Shown here piece by piece: positions 24,710 through 32,080 of a stretch of 64,000 nt of DNA. Position 1 is the stretch's first letter, and the number at the start of each line of letters is the position of its first letter. The translations under genes were made by a program, and so were the position numbers. The DNA is taken from assembly GCF_044748305.1 (NCBI RefSeq), contig NZ_JBIVFT010000002.1, positions 124,001-188,000 of the forward strand, read 5' to 3'. This DNA is from Arthrobacter_E sp044748305. GTDB taxonomy: Bacteria > Actinomycetota > Actinomycetes > Actinomycetales > Micrococcaceae. Below the pieces are notes generated by a model. It did not search any database. It was not told where the DNA came from and saw nothing but the letters and a program-made list of their open reading frames with translations.

Positions 24710-26334
24710 CGGGGTGCTGTCATTCCTTCCGGGGTTCGGCGGAGGGCGCGGCCCGCGCGCGCTCCCGTGGGTCGTCCGTCTTTGATGGCTGCGACGCCGT
24801 TGACGAACACGTGATGAATGCCCTCGGCCGGTTGCCGGGGGTCGTCGAAGGTGGCGGCGTCCCGGATGGTCTCCGGGTCGAAGAGGACCAGATCGGCGGC
24901 ATACCCTTCGCGGACCTGACCACGGCGTTCCAGTTTGAGCCGCGCCGCGGGGCGTCCGGTGAGATGGTGCACCGTCTCTTCGAGAGTGAGGAGACCGAGT
25001 TCGCGGCAGTAGTGTCCGAGGTACCGGGGGAAGGTCCCCCAGGCGCGTGGGTGCGGCTTGCCACCGACGAGAATGCCGTCGCTGCCGCCCGTATGGGTGC
25101 TGTGCACCATGATGGCTCGGACGTTCTCCTCATGACCGACGTGCTGGAGGATCCCTGTGCCACAACGGTCGGCCAGGAGGATCGCCGTGAACACCTCGAA
25201 CGGCTCTTCGCCTTCGTCTGCGGCGATCTGTGCGATCGTCCGCCCCGCGTGGCGCGCGAGTTCCTGGTTCTGCACACCGCTGATCTCCAGAGTGTCCCAT
25301 TCCGCGACCACGCCATGGCAGCCGTCGGATCCGTAAATCTCGACGTTCTCACGGATCCGCTCCCGGGTCCCGGGGTCACGGAGGCGTTCCAGCGTGGCCT
25401 CGGTGCCGCCCGCGGATGCCCAGCTGGGCAGGATCGCGGAGAGCGTGGTCGCCCCGGGCAGGTACGGATAGGTGTCCAGGGTGATGTCCACGCCGTCGTC
25501 CAGCGCGGTGTCGATCAGGCTCAGAAGTTCCGCCGCCCGGCCCTTGTTCTCCGCGAAGTTCATGGTCGCGTGGGAGAGATGCAGGGCGCAGCCCGTGTCG
25601 CGGCTGAGACCGATCATCTCGGCGTAGGCCTCGAGAGCGCCCTTCCCGTAGGAGCGATGGTGTGGTGCGTAGAAGCCTCCCAGTTCGCCGACGGTGCGGC
25701 AGAGCTCGCCGAGTTCCTCGGTGCTCGCATACATGCCCGGGGTGTAGGTCAGTCCGGAGGACATCCCGACGGCACCTTCCTCCATGCCCCGGCGGATCAC
25801 CTGCTGCATGCGGCTGATGTCCTCCGCCGTGGCGACGCGGTCGTCGAAACCCATGACAAGGGCCCGCACGGTGCCCTGCGGGACAAGATAAGCGGCGTTG
25901 GTGGCGATGCGCCCGCCGTCGTCCGGCCGGTCCAGACGGTCGAGGTACTCCCCGACACCCCGCCAGTCCCAGTCGAAACCATCCGGATTGTCGTTCCAGC
26001 CTGCGATCTTCTGCCGCACTCCCGCCAGCGTGGGCTCGTCCACGGGCGCATAGGACAGTCCGTCCTGGCCGAGGAGCTCGGTGGTGACGCCCTGGCTGAG
26101 CTTGGCGTAGTGGTCCGGGGTGAGGAGGAGCTGAAGGTCCGAGTGCGCATGCATGTCGATGAATCCGGGGCTGAGGACCAGTCCCCGGCCGTCGATGAAC
26201 TCCGCTGCGTCACGCTCCAACGTCTCTGGACCGGCGATGCGTTCGATGATCTCGCCCTTGAGCAGGACGTCGGCCTGGCGACGCGGTGCGCCGCTGCCGT
26301 CCACCACGGTGACGTTGCTGATCAGGATGCTCAT
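24706..26334 (-). CDS. D-aminoacylase/N-acyl-D-amino-acid deacylase-type amidohydrolase
   Basis: A 542-residue metal-dependent amidohydrolase of the D-aminoacylase subgroup. Seen: PGFIDMHAHSDLQLL with His62 and His64, GMSSGLTYTPGMYAS, YAPHHRSYGKG, LHLSHATMN, TLDTYPYLPGATTLS, and the catalytic Asp region THTGGSDGILVGGKPHPRAWGTFPRYLG. D-aminoacylases hydrolyse the N-acyl group of D-configured amino acids. It is placed between the PLP enzyme and the aldolase with 9-bp and overlapping junctions. In this operon the likely substrate is N-acyl-D-glucosaminate, which is formally an N-acyl-D-amino acid; a general D-aminoacylase role is the alternative. Confidence 0.9.
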   Translation of the reverse strand: MSILISNVTVVDGSGAPRRQADVLLKGEIIERIAGPETLERDAAEFIDGRGLVLSPGFIDMHAHSDLQLLLTPDHYAKLSQGVTTELLGQDGLSYAPVDEPTLAGVRQKIAGWNDNPDGFDWDWRGVGEYLDRLDRPDDGGRIATNAAYLVPQGTVRALVMGFDDRVATAEDISRMQQVIRRGMEEGAVGMSSGLTYTPGMYASTEELGELCRTVGELGGFYAPHHRSYGKGALEAYAEMIGLSRDTGCALHLSHATMNFAENKGRAAELLSLIDTALDDGVDITLDTYPYLPGATTLSAILPSWASAGGTEATLERLRDPGTRERIRENVEIYGSDGCHGVVAEWDTLEISGVQNQELARHAGRTIAQIAADEGEEPFEVFTAILLADRCGTGILQHVGHEENVRAIMVHSTHTGGSDGILVGGKPHPRAWGTFPRYLGHYCRELGLLTLEETVHHLTGRPAARLKLERRGQVREGYAADLVLFDPETIRDAATFDDPRQPAEGIHHVFVNGVAAIKDGRPTGARAGRALRRTPEGMTAPR

Positions 26335-26343
26335 GCCGCCGTC

Positions 26344-27654
26344 CTAGAAGAACGTCCGCACGGCACCGACCACGGCGGCCCGTTCGGGGTCGGCCACCGT
26401 GTCGAGAACCGGGATGAGGGTCCACTTGTCCAGCGCGGTGCAAGGGTGGGAGAGGCCCAGCCGGATGACCTGCCCGGGCCGGATCTCGGTTCCCTCGGCG
26501 AAGCGCAGGAACGCGTGCTGGTCGTTGACGGCGGTGATCTCCGCCTTGCGCAGTTCCGTGGCGGGCTCCCCCAGTCCGTCGCTGATCAGTTGCGGCACGG
26601 GCAGGCCCTCATCGAACGGCAGGTCCCGCTTGCCGCCCTCCAGGATGGCGAGGCCCGGTTCGGGCTGAGAGACCACGCGCACCCAGGCGTGCATCGCCGG
26701 GCGGAAGGACTGCTCGCCGTCCGGGTCCTGTCGGGAGAACGGCGAGATGCCACGGTAGAAGCCATCGTCGTGAATGATGTAGGCGCCGCTGCGCAGCACG
26801 ATCTCGACGCGCGGGCGGCCCGTGCCACCGGCATCGCGCACCGGGGCGAGGACCTCGACGACGTCGTCGAAGTACGCGCTGCCGCCCGCGGTGACGAGCA
26901 CTTCGTCCGCGTCGTAAAGGCCCTCGGCGAGCAGCTCGCCGTGCAGTCTGGCCACCTCACCGAGATAGCCACGCACGGCCCCGAGTCCGGCGTCGTCCGC
27001 GGTGTGCGCCAGTGCACCCTCGTAGCCGCCGACGCCGACGAGGCGCAACGCAGCCGAGGCGTGGACGGTCCGGGCGATGGAGAGCGCTTCCTCATGGCTG
27101 CGGGCACCGGTGCGGCCGCCCGCTCCCCCGCGTTCAACGATCACGTCGAGGGTGCCGTGCCCGGCAAGCTCGCGCTCCAGCAGCGCCACGGTCTCCGCGG
27201 AGTCCACCCAGGAGACGATCCGGGCACCGTCCTCGGCCTGGCCGGCGGCCCAGCGGATGGCCTGCGGGTCGGTGAGGCTGTTGGCCAGCATGAGCCGTGT
27301 GAAACCGAAGGCTCGTGCCACGCGGAGCTGAGCGGCGTTGGCGAGCGTCATGCCCCAGGCGCCGAGTTCGATCTGACGGGCCCAGAGCTCAGGCGACATG
27401 GTGGTCTTACCGTGCGGGGCCAACAGGACACCGTGATCGTCGCACCAGGCGGCGAGCAAGCGCGCGTTGAAGTCCATCGCGGACTCATCCAGTGTCAGCA
27501 GCGGCGTCTGAAGCTCCGCCAGGCCCAGCCGCCGCGCGGCGAGAGCACCGATGCTCATGCCGTGCAGGGAGGCGGGCACGGCCTTGTGGCGGAAGTCGAG
27601 GATCTCCTCATCGAGTCCGTCGACCTTGGCCTGGTCATATGCTCTCTGGCTCAC
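26344..27654 (-). CDS. PLP-dependent fold-III amino acid deaminase (D-serine dehydratase/D-threonine aldolase family)
   Basis: A 436-residue enzyme with an alanine-racemase-type N-terminal PLP barrel (Lys83 in LLAPHGKTTMSPEL is the probable Schiff-base lysine) and a C-terminal D-serine-dehydratase-like domain ending in LSHPCTALDKW, whose His and Cys are the usual metal ligands. Relatives include D-serine dehydratase, D-threonine aldolase and D-glucosaminate dehydratase, the last producing 2-keto-3-deoxygluconate and ammonia. The GTG at 27654 follows GAGGTAG; the frame stays open to 28056, but that extension overlaps the divergent kinase and is rejected. It is the first gene of the operon, downstream of a palindromic operator. 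Specificity is inferred from the KDG-type enzymes beside it. Confidence 0.88.
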   Translation of the reverse strand: MSQRAYDQAKVDGLDEEILDFRHKAVPASLHGMSIGALAARRLGLAELQTPLLTLDESAMDFNARLLAAWCDDHGVLLAPHGKTTMSPELWARQIELGAWGMTLANAAQLRVARAFGFTRLMLANSLTDPQAIRWAAGQAEDGARIVSWVDSAETVALLERELAGHGTLDVIVERGGAGGRTGARSHEEALSIARTVHASAALRLVGVGGYEGALAHTADDAGLGAVRGYLGEVARLHGELLAEGLYDADEVLVTAGGSAYFDDVVEVLAPVRDAGGTGRPRVEIVLRSGAYIIHDDGFYRGISPFSRQDPDGEQSFRPAMHAWVRVVSQPEPGLAILEGGKRDLPFDEGLPVPQLISDGLGEPATELRKAEITAVNDQHAFLRFAEGTEIRPGQVIRLGLSHPCTALDKWTLIPVLDTVADPERAAVVGAVRTFF

Positions 27655-27731
27655 TGTTGCTACCTCGTCGTCGCGGTTAGGTGTCTGCCGTATGGGTCCG
27701 TTCAGAGACCCTTGATTCGCTGATTGCGTAT

Positions 27732-27751
27732 TTTGCAACGCGTATTGCAAA
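27732..27751. promoter_or_regulatory. candidate IclR operator in the divergent promoter region
   Basis: TTTGCAA, six bases, TTGCAAA: a perfect 7-bp inverted repeat centred between the divergent deaminase (start 27654) and kinase (start 27841) genes. A direct repeat GCGTATT...TGCAA overlaps it. AT-rich dyads of this kind are usual for IclR proteins, and an IclR gene is second in the plus-strand operon. Confidence 0.55.
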
Positions 27752-27840
27752 TACTCTGCATTCATGTTTAGCATTGAGCCGGAAGCCGCGTCAATGGATT
27801 TCGTCCGCGGCCCGCCCGGTGCCTTGCGAAGGAGCTTTCG

Positions 27841-28830
27841 ATGCCACGAGCCATCTGCCTGGGAGAGACCATGGCCATGCTGACCCCTGGCGACCAGGGG
27901 ACCTTGGAGACCGCCAGCAGCCTCCACTTGGGAGTCGGCGGCGCGGAATCCAATGTGGCCATGGGTCTCGCCGCAATGGGCGTGCCGACCGGCTGGATCA
28001 GCCGCCTGGGCGACGACGGCTTCGGCCGCCGCATCCTGCACGAACTTGAACGCCATCGGGTAAGGACCGGCGGAGTCCAGCTCGACGATCGCCGTCCCAC
28101 CGGCCTGTACGTCAAAGTCCCCGGTGAGGACGGCACCGGCATGCTCTACTACCGCAGTGGCTCTGCCGCCTCCGCCATGAGTCCTGCGCTGCTGGACGAT
28201 CCGGCCGTGGCGGACCTCCTTGCAGAGGCCTCACTCATCCACCTCAGCGGCATCACCGCCGCACTGAGCGATTCCTGCCGGGAACTCCTCCTCGCACTCC
28301 TCTCCCGTCCCAGACAGTCCCAACGGATCAGCTTCGATGTGAACTGGCGCCCCGCGCTCTGGGCCGGGCGTGATGCCTCGATCCTGCAACAACTGGCAAA
28401 CCTCTCGGACATCGTCCTGATGGGCAAGGACGAGGCCCTGGCCGCGTTCGGCACCCACGACGAAAGCCGCCTGCGGGAACTCCTCCCCGACCCCGAGGTT
28501 CTGATCGTGAAGAACGAATCCACCAGCGCCACCGCCCTGGGGCGCGACGGCGAACGCTGGGAGGTGCCGGCCCTCTCGGTGGAGGTGGTGGAACCCGTCG
28601 GCGCAGGCGACTCCTTCGCCGCCGGTTACCTCAGCGGGGTCCTCTCGGGCCTCGACCACCGCCTCAGCCTGCGCCGCGGCCACGTGGCCGCCGCCTGCAC
28701 GCTCACGGTGCACGGGGACCGCGGCCCGCTCCCGGAAGACGACGATCTGGTGCACATCCTCAACTGCAGCGACGAGGACTGGGCCGGCATCCGGGTCGCG
28801 CAGGGCCGCTTCCTCGTGAGGCAGCCATGA
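27841..28830 (+). CDS. kdgK: PfkB-family sugar kinase, 2-keto-3-deoxygluconate kinase type
   Basis: A 329-residue ribokinase-fold kinase: CLGETMAMLTPGD, GGAESNVAMGLAAMGVPTGWISRLGDDGFGR and the anion-hole motif VGAGDSFAAGYLSG with catalytic Asp257. The N-terminal GE-x-M-A/L-P signature and the size fit 2-keto-3-deoxygluconate (KDG) kinases, which phosphorylate KDG at O6. GAAGGAGC precedes the ATG. It overlaps the IclR start and is divergent from the operon with the KDPG-type aldolase, so kinase and aldolase should act in sequence. Fructokinase-like activity is an alternative that sequence alone does not exclude. Confidence 0.85.
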   Translation: MPRAICLGETMAMLTPGDQGTLETASSLHLGVGGAESNVAMGLAAMGVPTGWISRLGDDGFGRRILHELERHRVRTGGVQLDDRRPTGLYVKVPGEDGTGMLYYRSGSAASAMSPALLDDPAVADLLAEASLIHLSGITAALSDSCRELLLALLSRPRQSQRISFDVNWRPALWAGRDASILQQLANLSDIVLMGKDEALAAFGTHDESRLRELLPDPEVLIVKNESTSATALGRDGERWEVPALSVEVVEPVGAGDSFAAGYLSGVLSGLDHRLSLRRGHVAAACTLTVHGDRGPLPEDDDLVHILNCSDEDWAGIRVAQGRFLVRQP

Positions 28831-29573
28831 GCCAGAGCCTGCTGCGAGCACTCGACCTCTTGGGCGCCTTGGCGAAAGGGCCCGCCACGCTGGATGAACT
28901 CGCCTCGACCGCCGATGTCCACAAGACCACGGTGATGCGGCTGCTGCACAGCCTGGAAGACCGGAACTTCGTCGTCCGGGATGCCCAGCAGCACTATCGG
29001 CTCGGCTCTCAGCTGTTCCAGCTGTCCAGCCTGGCCCTGGAGCAGCGCGACATCCGCGGCACCGCCAGGCCGCATCTGCAGCGCCTGAATGAGAGCACCG
29101 GGCACACGATCCACTTGGCGGCGTTCGAGGGACGGGACGTGGTGTACATCGACAAATTGGAGTCCCGGCATCCGGTGCGGATGTACTCCCGGATCGGACT
29201 CACGGCCGCATTGAACGCGGCCGCCGTCGCCAAGGTGATCCTTGCCGATATGCCTCGTGAGCAGCGGGAGAGCCTCACGGCCGGCCTGGACTATCGCAAG
29301 TTCACCGAGAACACCCTCCCGGACCAGGCGAGCCTGCTGAGCGCGATCGAGCTGGCAGGACGCCAAGGCTGGGCCCTGGACGATCAGGAGTTCGAGGAAT
29401 TCGTCCACTGCATCGCGGCTCCCATCCGGGATGCCAGCGGCGGCGTCGTCGCGGCGGTCTCCTGCTCGGTACCCACCGTCATGCTCGATCGGGACGGGCT
29501 CCTGGGCCTGTTGCCGGAACTACTGGACTGCACCCGGTCCATCTCCGCCGAGCTGGGCCACACGGCCCCCTGA
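28827..29573 (+). CDS. IclR-family transcriptional regulator
   Basis: A 248-residue regulator with an N-terminal winged helix (about residues 1-65, SLLRALDLLGALAKG, STADVHKTTVMRLLHSLEDRNFVVRD) and a GAF-like effector domain (about 75-245, HIHLAAFEGRDVVYIDKLESRHPVRMYSRIGLTAALNAAAVAKVILA and RQGWALDDQEFEEFVHCIAAPIRDASGG). The ATG overlaps the kinase stop (ATGA), so it is translated with the kinase. It probably senses a 2-keto-3-deoxy acid or the amino sugar acid and controls both divergent operons through the dyad at 27732-27751. Confidence 0.93.
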   Translation: MSQSLLRALDLLGALAKGPATLDELASTADVHKTTVMRLLHSLEDRNFVVRDAQQHYRLGSQLFQLSSLALEQRDIRGTARPHLQRLNESTGHTIHLAAFEGRDVVYIDKLESRHPVRMYSRIGLTAALNAAAVAKVILADMPREQRESLTAGLDYRKFTENTLPDQASLLSAIELAGRQGWALDDQEFEEFVHCIAAPIRDASGGVVAAVSCSVPTVMLDRDGLLGLLPELLDCTRSISAELGHTAP

Positions 29574-29614
29574 ACTTTCCCCATCCGATCCGCACAACCC
29601 CGAAAGGACCACAC

Positions 29615-30019
29615 ATGAGCTCCAAGGACATCGTCTTCACCGGAAACGCTCCTGCGCCCGCCCACACCTTCTCCCAGGGGGTCAAGAAGGGCGGCCTGTT
29701 CCAGGTCTCCGGCCAGGGCCCCATGGACCCCGAAACCAACCAGTACATCGGCGACGGCGATGTACGCGTTCAGACGCGCCGCACCCTGGAGAACGTCAAG
29801 GCCATCCTCGAAGCAGGCGGCTCGTCGGTGGAGGATGTGGTGATGTTCCGCGTCTACCTGACCACCCGGGACGACTTCTCCGCCATGAACGAGGTCTACG
29901 GCGAGTTCATCCAGGAGAACGTCCCGAGCGGCCAGCTGCCCAGCCGCACCACCGTGTTCGTCGACCTCCCCCACGAGGTCATGCTGGTGGAGATCGACGC
30001 CCTCGCCGTCACGGCCTGA
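29615..30019 (+). CDS. ridA: RidA-family (YjgF/UK114) enamine/imine deaminase
   Basis: A 134-residue RidA protein. Arg111 in LPSRTTVFVDLP and the following MLVEIDALA Glu126 match the residues used to bind the substrate carboxylate and activate water. RidA enzymes hydrolyse reactive enamine/imine intermediates released by PLP-dependent eliminases such as serine and D-serine dehydratases. Its presence 42 bp after the iclR stop, in the locus of a PLP fold-III deaminase, is therefore mechanistically sensible. AAAGGAC supports the ATG. It is convergent with the Lrp-type gene, with only three bases between the stops. Confidence 0.93.
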   Translation: MSSKDIVFTGNAPAPAHTFSQGVKKGGLFQVSGQGPMDPETNQYIGDGDVRVQTRRTLENVKAILEAGGSSVEDVVMFRVYLTTRDDFSAMNEVYGEFIQENVPSGQLPSRTTVFVDLPHEVMLVEIDALAVTA

Positions 30020-30022
30020 GCC

Positions 30023-30517
30023 TCAGCTCCGCTCCCCCTGCTGAGCCAGTCGCTCCAGCAGGGCCCGGGTCCGGTACGGCATGGTCTCCTGCAAGGAGAC
30101 CGCCGTGCTGGACCTGACCACGCCCGGCACCGCGACGAGCGCGTCCATGACGCTGTTCAGATCCGCTGTGTCACGGGCGACGAGCTTCACCAGGAAGTCC
30201 GCGTCACCCGTGGTCTTGTGCACTTCCACCACCTGCGCGATCTCCTGCACACCGAGGATGGCATCAACGCTCTCCGCCTGAGAGATGGCCAGTGAGACGA
30301 AAGCCACCAACCCGTACCCCAGCGCTGCCGGGGAAACCCGCTGAGTGAAGCCCAGCAGCAGATCCTCCCGGTTCATGCGTTGCAGGCGGGCGTGCACCGT
30401 GTTCCGCGAGGCACCGACCCGGTGGGCCAGTGCCAGCACCGAAGCACCCGGGTCCTCCTCCAGGGCCAGCAGAATCCGCGCATCCAGGGCGTCTGCCTTG
30501 TGAGCTGGAGCACTCAT
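30023..30517 (-). CDS. Lrp/AsnC-family transcriptional regulator
   Basis: A 164-residue Lrp/AsnC protein: N-terminal winged helix (LDARILLALEEDPGASVLALAHRVGASRNTVHARLQRMNREDLL, about residues 10-55) and C-terminal ligand-binding RAM domain (about 70-155, VAFVSLAISQAESVDAILGVQEIAQVVEVHKTTGDADFLVKLVARD). AAGGAGA precedes the ATG at 30517. It is divergent from the YitT-type membrane gene with 120 bp between the starts, so that gene is a probable target, along with autoregulation. The amino acid sensed is unknown. Confidence 0.93.
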   Translation of the reverse strand: MSAPAHKADALDARILLALEEDPGASVLALAHRVGASRNTVHARLQRMNREDLLLGFTQRVSPAALGYGLVAFVSLAISQAESVDAILGVQEIAQVVEVHKTTGDADFLVKLVARDTADLNSVMDALVAVPGVVRSSTAVSLQETMPYRTRALLERLAQQGERS

Positions 30518-30637
30518 CCCAGAATCTCCTTCAGAATCTTGGCATTCTGCACGAATTATTCATGCTTTAGGCGCAATCATCCCACTGTTCCGGATTCAGC
30601 TTGCGCGCATGTACTGCTCTGCGGATGATTTTCCTCC

Positions 30638-31300
30638 GTGACCGCCAGTACCGCAGAACGCTTCCCCGCCTCCTCTCTTCCAAACCCCGCTCCTGTCGCG
30701 GACCGTGCGAAGCCGCATGGGCTTGTGGAGGACGTGCTGGGCCTGGTCACCGGAACCTTCCTCGCGTCTCTGGGTCTTTACCTGCTCCACAGCAGCGGCA
30801 CGGTGACCGGCGGGACCGCTGGGCTCTCGCTGTTGCTCAGTTATGCGGCCGGAGCCCCCTTCGGGCTCATGTTCCTCCTGGTGAATGCTCCGTTCTTCGC
30901 ACTCTCGGCATGGAAGAAGGGCTGGAACTTCACCTTGCGCACCATCGCCTGTGTCACGGTGGTCTCGGGCCTGTCCTCGCTGCATCCGGTGGCGCTCGGC
31001 GCCCTTCACCTGGACCCTGTCTACGGGGCACTCGCCGGAAATCTTCTGGCGGGCACCGGCCTGCTGGTGCTCTTCCGGCACCGGGCGAGCCTGGGTGGCT
31101 TCAACATCCTCGCCCTCTTGCTACAGGAACGGCTGGGCTGGCGCGCGGGCTACGTCCAGATGGTCTTGGACCTCCTCGTGGTACTCGGCGCCCTCACCGT
31201 GGTGGCCTGGCCGCTGGTCCTGCTCTCCGCGGCAGGGGCAGTGGTGCTGAACGTCATCCTCGCGTTCAACCACCGTCCCGGGCGCTACACCGGAAGCTGA
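30638..31300 (+). CDS. YitT-family membrane protein
   Basis: A 220-residue membrane protein with five to six hydrophobic segments. The YitT signature region GTFLASLGLYLLHSSGTVTGGTAGLSLLLSYAAGAPFGLMFLLVNAPFFALSAWKKGW is clear. The function of YitT proteins is not established; a transporter role is often assumed. The GTG at 30638 is the only start that keeps the whole cytoplasmic N-terminus; the ribosome binding site is weak. It is divergent from an Lrp-type regulator, a context seen for small-molecule exporters and importers, but the substrate is unknown. Confidence 0.8.
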   Translation: MTASTAERFPASSLPNPAPVADRAKPHGLVEDVLGLVTGTFLASLGLYLLHSSGTVTGGTAGLSLLLSYAAGAPFGLMFLLVNAPFFALSAWKKGWNFTLRTIACVTVVSGLSSLHPVALGALHLDPVYGALAGNLLAGTGLLVLFRHRASLGGFNILALLLQERLGWRAGYVQMVLDLLVVLGALTVVAWPLVLLSAAGAVVLNVILAFNHRPGRYTGS

Positions 31301-31333
31301 CGACCGACGTCGTCCGCACCCGCTCCACCCTGT

Positions 31334-31882
31334 TCAGTGGCCGCCCGGAACCGCTTTCCTGACCGCGAGCCACTGCCCGGCACCGTATTCTTCGAACCGG
31401 GCCGTCTCAATGAAACCGAGCTTCGCGGCGACACCCCGCGCCGAGGTGTTGGCCAGTTGAGTGCAGAGAGCCATGGCCTCACCCGGGAACACGCCGTCGA
31501 ACCACGTGAGAACAGCCCTGCAAGCCTCCGTGGCGTAACCCTGACCCCACGCCTGCGGCAGGAACAGGTACCCGAGCACGGCAACGCCCGGATCCAGGTG
31601 GCCCCGCCCGGGTCCCTGCGGATCATGGCGGTCCACGGTCACCATGCCGATCATGACACCGTCATGTTCCACGACGAAGAAACCAGGGCGTCGCCCCGGG
31701 ACCTCCGGGACGTTCCGCTCCAGTTCGGCTCTGGGCTGAGGGCCTCCGATGAACGCGCCCACTTCAGGCGAACTGAACAACTCGATCAGGGGCGACCGGT
31801 CCCGGGCCGCGGCTTCCCGCAGGAGCAGTCGATCCGTGATCAGAGCTTCCGGCGGCCAGGAATCCGTCTCCAGAGGGAACAT
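31334..31882 (-). CDS. GNAT-family N-acetyltransferase
   Basis: A 182-residue GNAT protein of the RimJ/RimL-like type: LITDRLLLREAAARDRSPLIELFSSPEVGAFIGGP, GFFVVEHDGVMIGMV, and the acetyl-CoA loop AWGQGYATEACRAVL, followed by LANTSARGVAAKLGFIETARFE. These enzymes acetylate N-termini or small molecules; the acceptor here is unknown. The ATG at 31882 has TAGCGT exactly six bases upstream and no ribosome binding site, suggesting a leaderless message. It is convergent with the YitT gene (33 bp apart) and divergent from the phosphoesterase gene. Confidence 0.88.
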   Translation of the reverse strand: MFPLETDSWPPEALITDRLLLREAAARDRSPLIELFSSPEVGAFIGGPQPRAELERNVPEVPGRRPGFFVVEHDGVMIGMVTVDRHDPQGPGRGHLDPGVAVLGYLFLPQAWGQGYATEACRAVLTWFDGVFPGEAMALCTQLANTSARGVAAKLGFIETARFEEYGAGQWLAVRKAVPGGH

Positions 31883-31888
31883 CCGGCC

Positions 31889-31894
31889 ACGCTA
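31889..31894 (-). promoter_or_regulatory. candidate -10 box for the GNAT gene
   Basis: TAGCGT on the minus strand, six bases before the ATG at 31882. This is the same leaderless geometry as at other genes in the window. Confidence 0.4.
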
Positions 31895-31959
31895 ACACCG
31901 TCGCAACAGGGATGGCGGGAACCACTCCGCTTCCTTGCCGACGGATTCCCTGCCCACCG

Positions 31960-31982
31960 GATGAACACTCGGCGAACAAACC
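31960..31982 (-). promoter_or_regulatory. PHO-box-like repeats upstream of the phosphoesterase
   Basis: On the minus strand GTTCGCC, four bases, GTTCATC: two 11-base units of the PhoP-binding type, between the GNAT and phosphoesterase starts and about 100 bp before the latter. The orientation is opposite to the phosphoesterase gene, so the assignment is weaker than at 2920-2963. Confidence 0.4.
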
Positions 31983-32080
31983 CGGGATTCCCTACGCAAC
32001 AGACCCCGGCACTCATATTCTCTCCTGGGGACACTCGCACGCCATGGGAAACAGCAGCATTCAGTCACAGAAGGATCCCC

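Noticed and set aside
24811..27723. A 970-codon open frame on the plus strand across the amidohydrolase and deaminase genes.
   Set aside because: It is antisense to two well recognised enzymes, has no family motifs and no ribosome binding site, and arises from GC-rich codon bias.
27655..28056. N-terminal extension of the PLP deaminase to 28056.
   Set aside because: It would overlap the divergent kinase and has no similarity to the family; GTG at 27654 has a ribosome binding site.
31337..32080. N-terminal extension of the phosphoesterase frame by 248 codons.
   Set aside because: It overlaps the GNAT gene antisense and lies before the signal peptide and ribosome binding site of the real start at 32081.
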